NCBI GenBank assembly: GCA_946800325.1
Contig: OX326956.1
Span: forward strand, 37,789,082 to 37,853,081
Source of the DNA: Luzula sylvatica
Lineage: Eukaryota > Streptophyta > Magnoliopsida > Poales > Juncaceae
DNA length: 64,000 nucleotides
Reading direction: 5' to 3'
Part shown: in pieces, positions 49,436-61,460 of the stretch
Layout of the letters: the number at the start of each line of letters is the position of its first letter
How positions within the stretch are numbered: position 1 is the stretch's first letter
Position numbers and translations under genes: made by a program
The notes under the pieces: model-generated
Told to the model about the DNA's origin: nothing
Seen by the model: the letters and a program-made list of their open reading frames with translations, nothing else
Databases searched by the model: none

Positions 49436-50056
49436 TCTGACTAAATTAATTTTTTAGGAGGGCCAAGTTGAAAATAGACATGTTAAGATCACATTACATG
49501 AAATTTTCATGCTACACATCCACATCATGATTCATGTCATTCAGTTGTATTAGTGTATGTGACCATTGAATGTTTAGTTGCGTTAAATGTGACGAAATCC
49601 GGTTTGATCCTACGTTGATATTATTGATGGACGGAATTGGTAAATGAGACATAAAGTTTTTATGACAAACAAGTACGCGTATTTCGGTTTATATTCAATA
49701 CGTAATTATGAGGAATTACATATAGTCCAAGTGGAAGATTGTTGGAATATTATTCCAACATTGGACTTATATGTAAAATATTATGTGTTGTAATATTATC
49801 ATTTAAATGCTTATAATATAGTGATTAATTTTAGTTATAAAATTATGCATTAAATGTGTCAATTAAGTTGTGGACATTTGATGTGTAGAATATTGTTGAT
49901 GGTGATTCTATTTTCTATGATGGGCCGAATTAGAAGATCCATATTAGGAGATCCAAAAGGTATGTCTTTGTGAAAAAGATGTCTTGTGATTATATTAGCA
50001 ATTTGGTTCCAAGTACATATGATAATGTTTCATTCTTTATTCTGCCCCATTAAGAT

Positions 50057-50096
<40 letters not shown>

Positions 50097-50362
50097 CATT
50101 TGAGAAAATCAAAAGGACTCTAAATTGGACATCATAAAGTATTTGGAATCCATTTCTTGCAACTAAGGTTTCATGAATGCAACAACGATGATGGCGCGGC
50201 ATCAATTCGGACGGATTCCATACGGTTCCGCATACGGTTAAGGTACGATTTTGATTAAGATTATTCGGTTGAATTCACAAAGTTATTACAGTCCGTTTGT
50301 ACGGACAAATTTTTTATTTTATTTACGGGACGGTGCTGGATCGTTGCCACCCCAACATTCGC

Positions 50363-51173
50363 TTCTTCGCTATCTACTCTCATCCTGATCCCATCCTCAC
50401 ACACACTCACTCACCACCACAACACACACATTACCAAATTGCTCTCTATTTATTTATTTTTGAATTTTCGCACATGGTTAAAGTGAGAATCAGACTCGGC
50501 GGAGAAATCGACTCGGATATCGATCAGCTCGGATCAGACTCGACCGACTCGGATTAAAAGGTCGGATTTTCGCTAAAAAAATGTTACAAAATAAAAAAAA
50601 ATATATTAAAAAAAGTATTTAAAAAAAAAAAATTCAACTAAAACAAATTCAATTTCAAATTCAAATTAGTACTAAGAAATAATAAATAATTGTATTTATT
50701 TTATATAGTTAAATTGTGAGGGTATTTTAGAACATTCACAAAAATATAGATTTTTGAAAAAAGTTAAAAGATAAATAAATCAGTCGACGTCGAAGGAAAG
50801 AAAGAAAGAGGAGAGATAAACTATTTAAAAATTATAGAGAACGACTTTTTTTTGGTTTTGATGTTATCGCCCAGAGTAATGATAGATACACAAATACCAA
50901 CCACAAATGTGTCACAAATAACTAAGTTTGTAATATTAATTATGCATATATGAATCATAAATCAAATACAAACTTATGTATTTGTATTTGTGTCCCTATC
51001 ATTACTCTTGTCGCCCAATGTCATTTTGGGTAAAAAAACAAACTAATAAAGTATTCATGATATTTGAAATTCAGATTGGTTATACTGAATTTTTTTTACA
51101 TAAAAAATACACCATGAAAAATAGCTTGCAAAACAACTTTATATTTATCAAAATGATACCGTACACCACTTAA
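50363..51173. other. Non-genic AT-rich region
   Basis: No gene is seen. A short 'gactcgg' patch near 50500-50560 resembles the subterminal repeats of hAT MITEs but no ends could be set. Confidence 0.4.
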
Positions 51174-51181
51174 GAAAAGAT

Positions 51182-51680
51182 TGGGGTGGGCATTCGGTTG
51201 AACCGAACCGAACCGAACCGATTAAAGACCAAACATAATCAAACCGAACCGAACTAGATTCAAATCAAACCGAACCGAATAAAATTTGAACCGATTTAAA
51301 ACCGAACCGATTAAACCGAATTTCTTATTCGGTTTGTTCAGTTGAACCGAATAATAAGTTTTATAATGATAAAATTCAAATTCTATTTAGCAAAAAGAAT
51401 ATAAAAACAAATCGTATAAAATATAATTATATTATTTATAATTTTACAATATAAAATATTAATAATTTTTTAAAATATACATAATAAAAACATGAAAAAT
51501 AATACTAATTCGGTCGGTTCAGTTTAATCGGTTTTAAAAATACCAAAACCGAACCGAACCGAATAAACCGAAAAATATCAATTTTTGAACCGAACCGAAC
51601 CGAATAAACCAAACCGATTAAACCGAATTCGACCGGCTCGGTTCGGTTCCCAAATAAACCAAACCATTTGCCCACCCCTA
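51182..51680. mobile_element. hAT MITE with AACCGAACCG subterminal repeats
   Basis: Ends TGGGGTGGGCA and the complement of TAGGGGTGGGCA. The 8-bp duplication GAAAAGAT is identical on both sides (51174-51181 and 51681-51688). 'gaaccgaaccg' blocks fill both ends. Confidence 0.95.
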
Positions 51681-51867
51681 GAAAAGATAATAAAATAGAA
51701 CATAAAATATGGAACTCGTCCACAATTTACTTGGCCACAACTCGATTTGGACAAGGACGAGTTCGGCTTGACTAACAAAAAGCAGTCCACATTGTGTGGT
51801 GTGTAGACCGAAAGTTTACCAACACTAACAAAAAGTAGCAGTCCACATTTTCAAAAGGGTTATATAA

Positions 51868-52062
51868 TTGGCCTCCAAAACTCACTCAAACATTCTAGAT
51901 GCGTCAATTGAGAGTGTTTTAATGGATTGATTAGATTCTTAAATGGATTGATTGGATTTCTTAATTGAATCAATCAATTTAACCATTGATTAGGGATCTA
52001 ATCAATTTATTTAAACATCCTCAATTGACGTATCAAGAATGTTTGAGTGAGTTTGAGGGCCA
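51868..52062. mobile_element. Small MITE (~195 bp), type not settled
   Basis: Inverted ends 'ttggcctccaaaactcactc' and the complement of 'tttggccctcaaactcactc' pair over about 50 bp. The target duplication is not clear. Confidence 0.7.
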
Positions 52063-54540
52063 AATGTATTTTCTCTTTTCAAAATTAGACAAAGTATTCA
52101 TATCACATACTTGGATAGACCCCCTCGGTCTCAATTACACTAAGGTCCTTTTACTTCACTTACATCTGACAACACATGCACGCACACACGCACGAAGTTG
52201 CAAATGGTGAAAAATTGACCCCAAAAAAACAATCAAGCTCGAGAAATTCTGGCTGAGAGACGAAATAATAATCCCAATTGTTACTAACAATTGGAACTCA
52301 CTAAGTATAGACGAAGACTACATTGAAAATTATTTTTAATGACTAAACAAAATTAAAAGGACTTTGGTATGTTGGGCAAAAGAAAATTTTAACTATCAAG
52401 AATCTCAATTCAAAAAAATGCAAAGAATGCATTGAGATTATAGAAGGACAAGGAGTAGGAATTATTAATCTAGGCAGACTCAAATTACGTAACAAACTGA
52501 AACAGAAGTCACACTTAATAACACGCACGCATGAGGACAAATGACAACAAATATCATGATATAGATGGATCAAAATGAGAAACAATAACACAAAGTACTT
52601 TCATGCTCTTGTATCTAGAAGAAAAAAGCAAAATTGAATTACAAAAATAACCTTTGAGGAAAACAACATCATTAATCAAATGGGGATAAACAACGCCTTC
52701 CCATATTACTACAAAAATCTAATTGGAACGAAAAAGAATTGTACAAACATAACAAACCTTACTATCCCCAACGTTAAAGACATAAATTATCCCGTGTTCG
52801 AATCAATGTTGTAAAAAATACCGAAAACATCGAAAAAGGGTAAAAAAATGGTGATACGGTGGAATACCGTACCGTTTCAAAAAATGATCAAACGTTTTCT
52901 AACTGTTCTTGACATTTTTTTGACCGAAAAACGTTTTTAACTCATTTTACATATCGATTTTTCTTCTAATTATTTTGGACCTGAATTTTTTTTATTTTTT
53001 TGGTTAGTTATTTTTCTGGCACGTGACTTTTTTTTCACCGAATCTCCGATTTAGTTGTTCTTCATTTTCACGACAATGATTGAGACGTTTAATTCTTCCG
53101 TTCTTCTCCCGATTGACTAAATGATTACGACAATAATTTAATTTGCGACAATGACTGTTTTTTTTTTTTCACAACAAAGACTAATTTTTTCTCTACGAAT
53201 TGTTATTGTGAGTGCTAATTTGATTCAATTTGTGAGTCAAATGATTGTGCATCATGATTGTTTAGGTTGATCTGTTTATGTGTTAGAATTTTATTATTCT
53301 TTATTTTTTATATGATTACTATTTTATTTTTGGACATTTTTGTATTAGAATCAAACAAGTATTTAAATTGTGAGTGTTAATTGGATTTAATTTCTTGTCC
53401 AAATTTCTTGTCTTTAAATTTTAATTATGATTGATATAAAATATTACCAATTTAAGTGACCGTTTTTTAATCGTTTTACGGTAAAACACTTAAAAGGTGA
53501 CCGACCGTACCGTACCATTTTCCGTCATCTACAACATTGGTTCGAACTAACGTATATGTTCCAAGAAGAAAAAATAAAAAAACAGTCTTTGGACTGAAAA
53601 AGGCAAAGCTTGCGGCTCTAATGGTATAAAAGTAGGGTTCTTACCAAAAATTTCCAATTTAATAAAACCACAACTGTTGAAACAATTTCGGGGTATTACA
53701 AAATCTAACAATCAATCTTCACAAAATCAACAAATCAGTAATTTCACTGATACCAAGAAAAAAGGACGTGTCTAGTTGAACATTTCTGACCTATAAGCAT
53801 GATATCTTGCACCAATCAAAATTATTACTAAGATACTGACAAATAGACACACAACCTTTCCAACCTCTTATAATTAATAAATGTCAAACGACATTTATAA
53901 AAAGTAGATCCGTATTGGAAACATATCATTACTTTTATCACAAAAAAAAAAATCCCGACACTCACGATAAAAATAAACTTCAATAAGACTTTTGATATCA
54001 TTTCGTAGAGCTTCCTATTTTACATACTAAGGAAAAAAGTTTTCACCCCCCGTGGACTGAATGGATCAAAACTATCATGGAGACATCTGGATCCTCCGTC
54101 ATCACTAATGAAAGAAAAAGTAAGTATTTTAATCGGATTACGTCAAGACGGCTCGTTCTCCCCACTCTTATTTAATATCACAGCTAATGTGCTACAAACC
54201 ATACTACAGAATATCAATCTGCTACTCACATGTCCAATGATTCTTGCACCACAAACTTTACAGTACGCAGATGACACGCTTATCTTCGTTGAAGCGCAAA
54301 AAAATAACTTGAGAATAATCATACAAACGGTTAACATCATCTCTCAAATTTCGGGCTTTGAGGTGAATCGGGCAAAATCGGGCATGCAAAAGATCCGAAG
54401 TAGAATTAACAAATGGGCAAAATCCAAACGAGTTACACCAAGAAATTTTGAACATATTACATTGTGCGGAAAAATCCTTCCCATTACTCTATCTAGGACA
54501 GTCACTCTCGTACTAAAAACCAACAAAAATTAATAAAATA
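52063..54540 (+). pseudogene. LINE-1-type ORF2 remnant split by a hAT MITE
   Basis: Plus-strand pieces lie in L1 order. About 52075-52150 reads as the end of the endonuclease domain ('LDKVFIS'). About 52230-52330 has the block with 'FEKFWLRDE'. About 52550-52620 has 'NTKYFHALVSR'. 53545-53760 and 54020-54110 lead into the RT core. At 54130-54330 are 'GLRQDGSFSPLLFNI' (normally GLRQGDPLSP) and the catalytic box YADDTLIF. Stops and shifts are frequent. No 3' poly(A) end is seen. Confidence 0.8.
52804..53539. mobile_element. hAT MITE inside the LINE remnant
   Basis: TIRs CAATGTTGTAAAAAATACCG and the complement of CAATGTTGTAGATGACGG. Flanks GTTCGAAT (52796-52803) and GTTCGAAC (53540-53547) match at 7 of 8 positions. 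'accgtaccgt' blocks lie near both ends. Confidence 0.9.
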
Positions 54541-54976
54541 AAGAACCAAACGAATCCGATTTGTGCTCTAGGTTCCGACACTTAAGTAGGTACAACCACT
54601 ACGTCTATTGTAGTACTACTTTCGCTGCTCCCTGCTAGAGGGGCGTGCAGCGGGGAGCGTCATTTTGTCAGGTATGCCAAGGATAGGGCTGAAATTGCCG
54701 TGTGAGCATAATTTTTATTTTTAATCCGAGTGATTGAAAATAAATAATTGAAATTTTTAACAATAACTTATCGGGAGGCCTAAAAATTGCATATGTTTTT
54801 TCGTAATTTTCGATATGGCATGTGTTTCTATTTTATAATTTAAAGATAATGCAGGGCTTTATAGAATTTTTTCTTACTTTTTCCTGTTGACGTGATATCT
54901 ATGATGACCAATTGGTGCTAAAAAAATTTCATCGTCTGTTGATCTAATCAAAGATTTTCCTGCATTTGAATGTTAA

Positions 54977-55917
54977 GTGGGGCCGTTTGGCAAGCGGAAT
55001 TAGTAGAGTGGAATTGGATTATAAGGTGGAGGAGTAAAAAGTTATGGAATTTATAATTTCACAGTTTGTTTGGATGTCCGAATTATAAGATGTTGGAAAA
55101 TATAATTTTTTGTTTGGTTGTTTAGAATTTGAAGTTTTGGAATTTTATTATTATAAAATTATTAGAAATTATAAAGTAATCATACAATAATAAACTGATT
55201 ATATTATATTTATTATATCTATATAATCAATATAACATTATATAATAATATTATAATAATATTAAATGTAGGGTTAGATTATTATAATATTATATTTAAT
55301 CCATATACTCTATTTTAATAAAAGAAAAACACATTTTTGGAAATACGAAAGAGCAACTTTCATTATTATTTTAGTATTATAATACAATTACTATATAATG
55401 TAGTTATTTTTATAATAATAAAAGAAAAACACATTTTTGGAAATACGAAAGTAATTTTTTAAGTAGTTACAAAATAAGAAACACACATAGTACATAAAAA
55501 AATAATTGATAAATTAAAGTGCAGGTAATTGAAGGAGAGAGAGACGGTTGACGTGAGCTACTGTACTTGACCATGTAATAAAATAATTAACTAGGTAAAT
55601 AAAGAGCAACTTTCATTAAAAAAGAAATTTCTTGCCTAGCTGGAGATTCTTCATTTTGGAATTTTGGAATTCTGACTATTTGGGAGAATAACAATTTGAC
55701 GATTCTCAGCAGTCAGCACAATAAACCTTCATGTTGTAGAGGTTGTGGGTTGGAATCAATATAAAAAAAAAACCTATAATGGCCACGATTCGTGGCCTAG
55801 GATTCTCTTCAAAAAAAATAAGAATATTGTCTTATATATTCTCCCCAAATTCTCTTTTTCGTTTTACTTCTTTGATCTAATATATTCGAGGTCTCGACAA
55901 ATTGTCAAACCTCCTTC

Positions 55918-55948
<31 letters not shown>

Positions 55949-56085
55949 ATTTGACGATTCTCAATGTATAATATTTTGCAGGAAAAAATAATTTCTTTGG
56001 AGAATTAGCACCAAACAATGAATTTTGATGGAGTGGCAAAATATAGTTCAGCTCCACTCCAAAATTCACATTGCCAAACAGACCC
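54977..56085. mobile_element. PIF/Harbinger (Tourist)-like element with nested SINE
   Basis: Ends 'ggggccgtttggcaagcgg' and the complement of 'agggtctgtttggcaatgtg' have the Tourist pattern (GGGnCTGTTTGG). TAA lies on both sides (54974-54976 and 56086-56088). No transposase is visible. A block 'aaacacatttttggaaatac' occurs twice (about 55326 and 55426). Confidence 0.7.
55709..55948 (+). mobile_element. SINE with 29-A tail
   Basis: The 15-bp duplication ATTTGACGATTCTCA flanks it (55694-55708 and 55949-55963). A B-box-like 'ggttgtgggttggaatc' (near 55740) points to a tRNA-derived head, cut short at the 5' end. It shares 'gaccacgattcgtggtctg'-type sequence with 57509-57642. Confidence 0.85.
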
Positions 56086-56689
56086 TAAATAAAAAAAAAG
56101 AATGGAATTTTTTAAGAACAATGATTAACACCTTCTAGTACTCTCTCTCAAAAATTTTGATGACGTGAATATGATTTAACACCTTAAAAATTAAAACATA
56201 AATACATGACATAACATCTTAATTTATGATTTTTTTTATCTTAATTTATGATTAAACATACAATTAATGTGTCAGATCATAAATTAGTGTGTTAATTTTT
56301 AAGGTGTTAAACCATATCTACGTTATCAAGGTTATCGGAGAAGATGTGGGGATATGTCCAATATGTCCAATTTTTAAAGGGACAACTAACTTTAAAATTG
56401 TCTCTCGTTTGGTTTGTTAGTTCGCAAGATTATCGTTCATTCGTTTGTGATAAAAAAAAGTTCAAAATATATATATTTTTTCATTTCGGTCATCTAATGC
56501 AAGACCGACCAAAAAGAATATAAATTGCTCTGGAACTTGGTTCGAATTCATTTTCACCTGGTTCATTTGTTTCATTGCTCCATAACTTGGTTCGTTAGTT
56601 TCATTGCTTCATAATTCCAATGATTAATGATTGGTTTGTTCAAACTACTCTCATCAGTTGAGGCATCGTATCCTTTCAACTAACAAATA

Positions 56690-56835
56690 AATATTTATTC
56701 GGTTTAGAGAATCAATTCAATCAAGCAAGTTTATCGGTATATCGTCTAGGCAGGTATACCCGTAACCGAGGTGCTACGACTCACGGTGGATACGTGTAGA
56801 TGAGCGACACTTGTGGCTCTTCGTTGTGATCGAGG
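56690..56835 (+). mobile_element. Fragment of an element-A family LTR
   Basis: The stretch around 'atcgtctaggcaggtatac' and 'cacggtggatacgtgtagat' matches 43220-43340 of the solo LTR. It ends abruptly at the next fragment. Confidence 0.8.
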
Positions 56836-56994
56836 AAATAATCATTGCCTACCCAATACAAGAAAAATAATCATTTCCTTAATAACCATTCAATCATGAC
56901 AATAAGAATATATGGAGAATTTTCCTATCTCCTCAAGATTTCTTTTTTCTAATTTCCTAATCCTCGGATTTCCAAAAATCTCCATACCATAACA
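56836..56994 (-). mobile_element. Fragment of an element-C LTR (U3), reversed
   Basis: The minus strand reads TGTTATGGTATGGAGATTTT onward, like the first 160 bp of the LTRs at 16387 and 21980. It is joined directly to the element-A LTR fragment in the other direction. Confidence 0.85.
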
Positions 56995-57508
56995 AATATT
57001 ACGTAAGGAAATACAATTGAAAATAATTTAGATTTACATAATTAAATTTTAAGTATTATTATTAACTTTTGAAACTAATAATTCTAGATAATACAAAGTG
57101 GGTTATATTTGTGTTATTGGTCAAATTATTTAATCTTAAAACTTCAAAAATAAGTAAAAACGAAAAATAATAGTTTGCCTATCAAGGCACAAATAACTTA
57201 TTAAACTTATAAAACATGTTATTATTATTATTATTTTAAAAGTGGTAAATTAAAGAAATATCATATATTGTTATAATTATTTTAATTGTTTTTTTTTCTT
57301 AATTATATTTCGATACTATTTGTTTAATTATTTTCACTACTTGATATGATATTATGTAATATGTAGGTTGTCTTTTAGATCAATAAATGTATATTTGTAC
57401 TATATAATTATTGGTGTGGGAAAGTACATATGTTTGTATCGGTTTGCTGTTTCTATATTTTATATTTTCGTCAATAAATGTAGACAATCATTATATAACA
57501 TTTGTTGT

Positions 57509-57642
57509 GAACTGTCCTTAGCTCAGATGGTCGATGCATAATACAATGTATTATAGGTTATGAGTTTAAATCACAGTGACACCATATACAAAATTGAAAA
57601 TGACCACGATTCGTGGTCTGGGTCGTTTTAAAAAAAATATGT
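57509..57642 (+). mobile_element. tRNA-derived SINE
   Basis: The head has an A-box-like 'tagctcagatggtcga' (57519-57534) and a B-box-like 'ggttatgagtttaaatc' (near 57558). The body ends 'gaccacgattcgtggtctg' followed by A-rich sequence. Flanks AACATTTGTTGT (57497-57508) and AATATTTGTTGT (57643-57654) match at 11 of 12 positions. Confidence 0.85.
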
Positions 57643-57915
57643 AATATTTGTTGTTACATTTTTTCATAAATTCGTGTTATATCTCTGATAATATTATACA
57701 AGGGCAAAATATGTGTAATACCATTTGAAAGAAAAAAATTCATATGCTATCTTAACGTAAACTAATCGCACAACATATACTTGAGGATACATAAATGAGT
57801 TCAAACAAAATTATGAGATTAATATAATGTGAAATAATTTTATTTTGAGATGAATTAGTACTAACATGAAAAACATAATTATTATATTTTCCGTGTAGTA
57901 ATTATATTTTTTGTA

Positions 57916-59080
57916 GGGGTAATTTCTAGTATGTCCCTCCAAAAACAAGAAATATCAAATATGTCCCTCTAAAAATGTAATTATCAAATTTATCCTCTCA
58001 AATACAAAAAACACTCAAATTTATCCATGAAAAACTTCAAAATATCAAATTTAACCAAAATGTTAACTTTTCGGTTTATTTTCTGTTTAGTTATAGTTTA
58101 ATTAGTAAATCTTACTCGAGTTAATGAACATGATTATAAAATAGACTAAAATGCCCTCCTTGTCAATTCTTTCATTATCCCTTTCTCTAGCTCTTCTCGT
58201 CTTTATCCTCGCGAAGAGAAATGGCAAGCAAATAGGTAAAAAATATTGATTAGTTTGTTTGTCTCCCTCCTCTTCCGATTTGCTTTCCCCTTCCTCAGTT
58301 TTTGATTTTCCCATTTCTACGCTCTCTTTTTGTATAACAATAAAATGGGTGAAATGGGTGAAATGGTGATGAAGAAGAGTAAACAAAATAAGAATGCTAG
58401 ATCTCATCTTAAACTCTTGTATTATCTGAACACATCATTAGATTTAGTAATTACAGCTAGTTACTACTATTATGATTGTATTAGATTTCTCCAACAATTT
58501 GATGCACTTCGGCGATTGCTGAGCTCATATTGACGAGCTTGAAAGAGTACACTCTACAATCAGAAAATACGTGAAATATAACCATTCACCCATCTCTTCT
58601 TGTTCTTTTAATTTCATAACATCCAAGAAATACAAACAAAAAATAGCACAAGGCAACACATTAGCATGGAAAAAAACAAGAATAACTAGAAACTTATGAG
58701 TTCAAAACAACCAAAAATTAAAATAGATAGATGCCTCTGTTAATAGCACACTCGAGGCACCAGCTAACAGAGTCAGAGATATAAGTTGCCATGGAGAAGA
58801 GTAAGAGGAGGGGTCAATCGTTACTCGTTAGAAGAAGAAGAAGAGCCGGCCAGGTTGAGCTTATCGGTTTATGGGGTTATCGGGTTTAGGGTTAATGGAG
58901 TTATTGGGTTTAGAGGGTAAAATAGTAATTGTATTGTTTTCTGTTAAGTTTAACAGATTTGTTAGTTTTGTATTAATTTGATATCAATTAAGTTTTAGAG
59001 GGTTAAATTTGATATTATCAATTTTGTAAGGACAAATATGATATTTTGTGTTTTTGGAGGGACATACAAGAAATTCCCCC
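57916..59080. mobile_element. MULE with long TIRs (1165 bp)
   Basis: TIRs GGGGTAATTTCTAGTATGTC and the complement of GGGGGAATTTCTTGTATGTC extend for over 100 bp. A perfect 9-bp duplication TTTTTTGTA lies outside (57907-57915 and 59081-59089). The middle (about 58140-58900) is not part of the arms and has a 101-codon open frame (58407-58102, minus) rich in K, E and S of unknown nature; it may be captured sequence. Confidence 0.92.
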
Positions 59081-59281
59081 TTTTTTGTATGATAGGTAAG
59101 TTTTACTTTGCCTCCAGATTTGTTCACATTTTTTCTAAATCTAACTAAACACTTTTAATTAAGCATGGTAATTAAAAGTTAATATATAGTTAATAATTTC
59201 TGAATACTATTATTAATTATTAATTTGGATGGATCTTAATTACACATCACTCGTTCTCATTTATATGCATCATAAATTAGA

Positions 59282-59326
59282 AAAAATATTGCTTAATAAA
59301 CGTGCAATGCACGTACTTGAGACTAG
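59282..59326 (+). mobile_element. Helitron-like 3' end
   Basis: A hairpin ACGTGCAATGCACGT (59300-59314) is followed nine bases later by CTAG (59323-59326) and a T. This is the usual plant Helitron 3' terminus. The 5' end was not found. Confidence 0.55.
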
Positions 59327-59896
59327 TATTAATAATAGATGGTATCAAACTTAGATGAAAATCGTCGTAACCATAACCCGTCTACCCCTACCCTGTTAAC
59401 AATATTCTCTCCTAACGTGAACAAATTGATATATTATTCATCATTTATTTTCTCCTACAATTCACAAAATATTAAGTTTTAACATATATACTTACACAAA
59501 ATTTCAAAATGTTGAAAAAAAATGTAGTACCTCAAATGAGCTTGTTCAAATTTCAGAAAAAATGTCCAATAAAAATGATAGTTTGGATGAACGAGATCAA
59601 GAAGTTGAAACAACGAAACTTATTGACAGAGCTGAAAAATGATTTTTTTATGAAAAATCAAACAATAAAATACAAAATGATAAGACACAATTTTGACAAA
59701 ACTTTTCTAAAAATCAAAAAATATATTTAATACATATTATCAATGAGTTCGGAGACTACTAAAAAACAAATCATAAAATGATACAACAAATATTTTAATT
59801 AAATGATTCTCTGACGACTTTGTCGTTCGAATAAAGACTACAAAAATAATTTTCGCCACTTCAACTGACAAAAATAGTTGGTCTTATTTAATAATG

Positions 59897-60755
59897 GGAA
59901 ATTTTTAAAAAAATCTCTAATTTTTTTGGATATTTCAAAAAATCCCCTATCTTTTTGGAAACTCCAAAAAAACCCCTCAAATCAAACTTTTGTTTTCAAA
60001 TACCCCTCTATAGGGGTTAACTTTAATTTTAAATGAGGTTAATTATTTTTTGGACCAAAATACTCTTCAATTTTCATTTTGGTAGTTAAAAAAAAAAATT
60101 CGTTATATTTAATTAATTTTAAAAAGTTTCATAAATATTTTTAAGACATAATAATTTCAAAAAAATAATTGTTATAGTTATATGATTTTAATATTCATTT
60201 ATTATTTTTTTAAGAAAAACTAACAACAAATAACAATAAAATAAACAACAATATTAAAAAGCAGACTTGAAAATATTTAAAAAATAAAAGATCATGAAAT
60301 TATAAAAAATATATAAAAAGAATGGAAATAAAAACTAACTGTTAAAAGATATTTTTCTACCAATATAATTTGAAGGTGTTCTTTTAATATTGTTGTTTAT
60401 TTTATTATTATTTGATGTTAATTTTTTTTTGACAAAAATAATAAATGAATATTAAAATAATGTAACTATAACATATAACAAATATTTTTTTGAAATTATT
60501 ATTTGCTAAAAATATTTATGAAATTTTTTAATATTAATAAAATATAACGAAAAATAGTTTTTTTAACTATCAAATACTAAATTGATGGGTATTTTGGTCC
60601 AAAAAATAATTAACCTCATCCAAAGTTAAATCTAATCCTTATAGGAGGTATTTGAAAACAAAAGTTTGGTTTGAGGGGGTTTTTTGGAGTTTCTAAAAAG
60701 ATAGGAAATTTTTTAAAATATCCAAAAAAATTAAGGGGTTTTTTAAAAATTTCCC
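59897..60755. mobile_element. Foldback MULE MITE (859 bp)
   Basis: Arms start GGGAAATTTTTAAAAAAATC and end in the complement of GGGAAATTTTTAAAAAACCC. A perfect 9-bp duplication TTTAATAAT flanks it (59888-59896 and 60756-60764). It shares arm sequence ('gtattttggtccaaaa', 'actccaaaaaa', 'cccc') with 41599-43641. No gene. Confidence 0.95.
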
Positions 60756-61129
60756 TTTAATAATTTGTATTTAGCTTGAATTTTTTTGTCATTTTAGCCC
60801 ATAATATTTGACGAAAAAACTACATTTTCGCTGGTGAAACTGCTCGTCTTGCTTAAAAAAATATGCACACTCGTGCTAATTCTGTTGTACAAAATATGAA
60901 AGGTTACAAAAAGATATTTCGAACATAACAACAAAATACAGAAGAAACAAAGTTTATGACTCGTTTTTAAGTTGAGTTAGTACAATCATATATTTTAACT
61001 TACGAATCCGATTTTCAACATATAAAACTATTTTGCTGTTCCTACTCAACGCAAAAAAAAAAAAAATCCAATAATACTTCGTGCTTTGCAAACATAAAAA
61101 AAAAAAGAAAAAAAAAAGAGCCCATATAT

Positions 61130-61460
61130 GATGGCCCCGAGATTCTCCCCACCCCTACTATATCATCAAATAATAATTAATTAACATGAGAATTAACAAA
61201 AAGAATGAGATAATCCTTAAAGAGATGTATATTTTAATAATGATTAATATAAAATAAAAGTAGGACTTCAGCCTACTTCATTATTTAAAAAAAAAACAAA
61301 AAAACACTCTATTGACGGTTAATTGATATATAATTAAAGTACATATGAATTAATAATTTTTTATCAATATAAATTAACAAATATATCTTTGTTAATTATC
61401 ATGTTAATTAATTGTTAATTGGTGATACATAGGGTATGAGGGGAATTTGAGAGGCATGGT
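61130..61460. repeat. Foldback repeat related to 38783-40010
   Basis: Left 'ggccccgagattctccccac' and the complement of the right 'catgcctctcaaattcccct' pair loosely. The interior shares 'ttaattgatatataattaaagta' type sequence with the large tandem repeat. The target duplication is unclear. Confidence 0.5.

Larger units (their letters stand above)
46527..50357 (+). mobile_element. Non-coding LTR retrotransposon D (LARD-like)
   Basis: 5' LTR 46527-47109 and 3' LTR 49740-50357 both start TGTTGGAATATTATT and end CCAACA. A primer site ATTGATATCAGAGC follows the 5' LTR (47110-47123), and a purine tract 'aagtggaagat' precedes the 3' LTR. The 2.6-kb internal part has no gag or pol. The outer 5-bp flanks (GTCGA and TTCGC) match at only three positions. 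It would depend on another element's proteins. Confidence 0.85.

Noticed and set aside
57509..57600. A functional tRNA gene
   Set aside because: A- and B-box-like sequences are present, but the arms do not form a full cloverleaf by eye and the copy has a SINE body, A-rich tail and TSD.
59509..59730. 73-codon Lys-rich plus-strand open frame
   Set aside because: Composition is that expected of A-rich DNA; no domain, no splice pattern, no neighbours.
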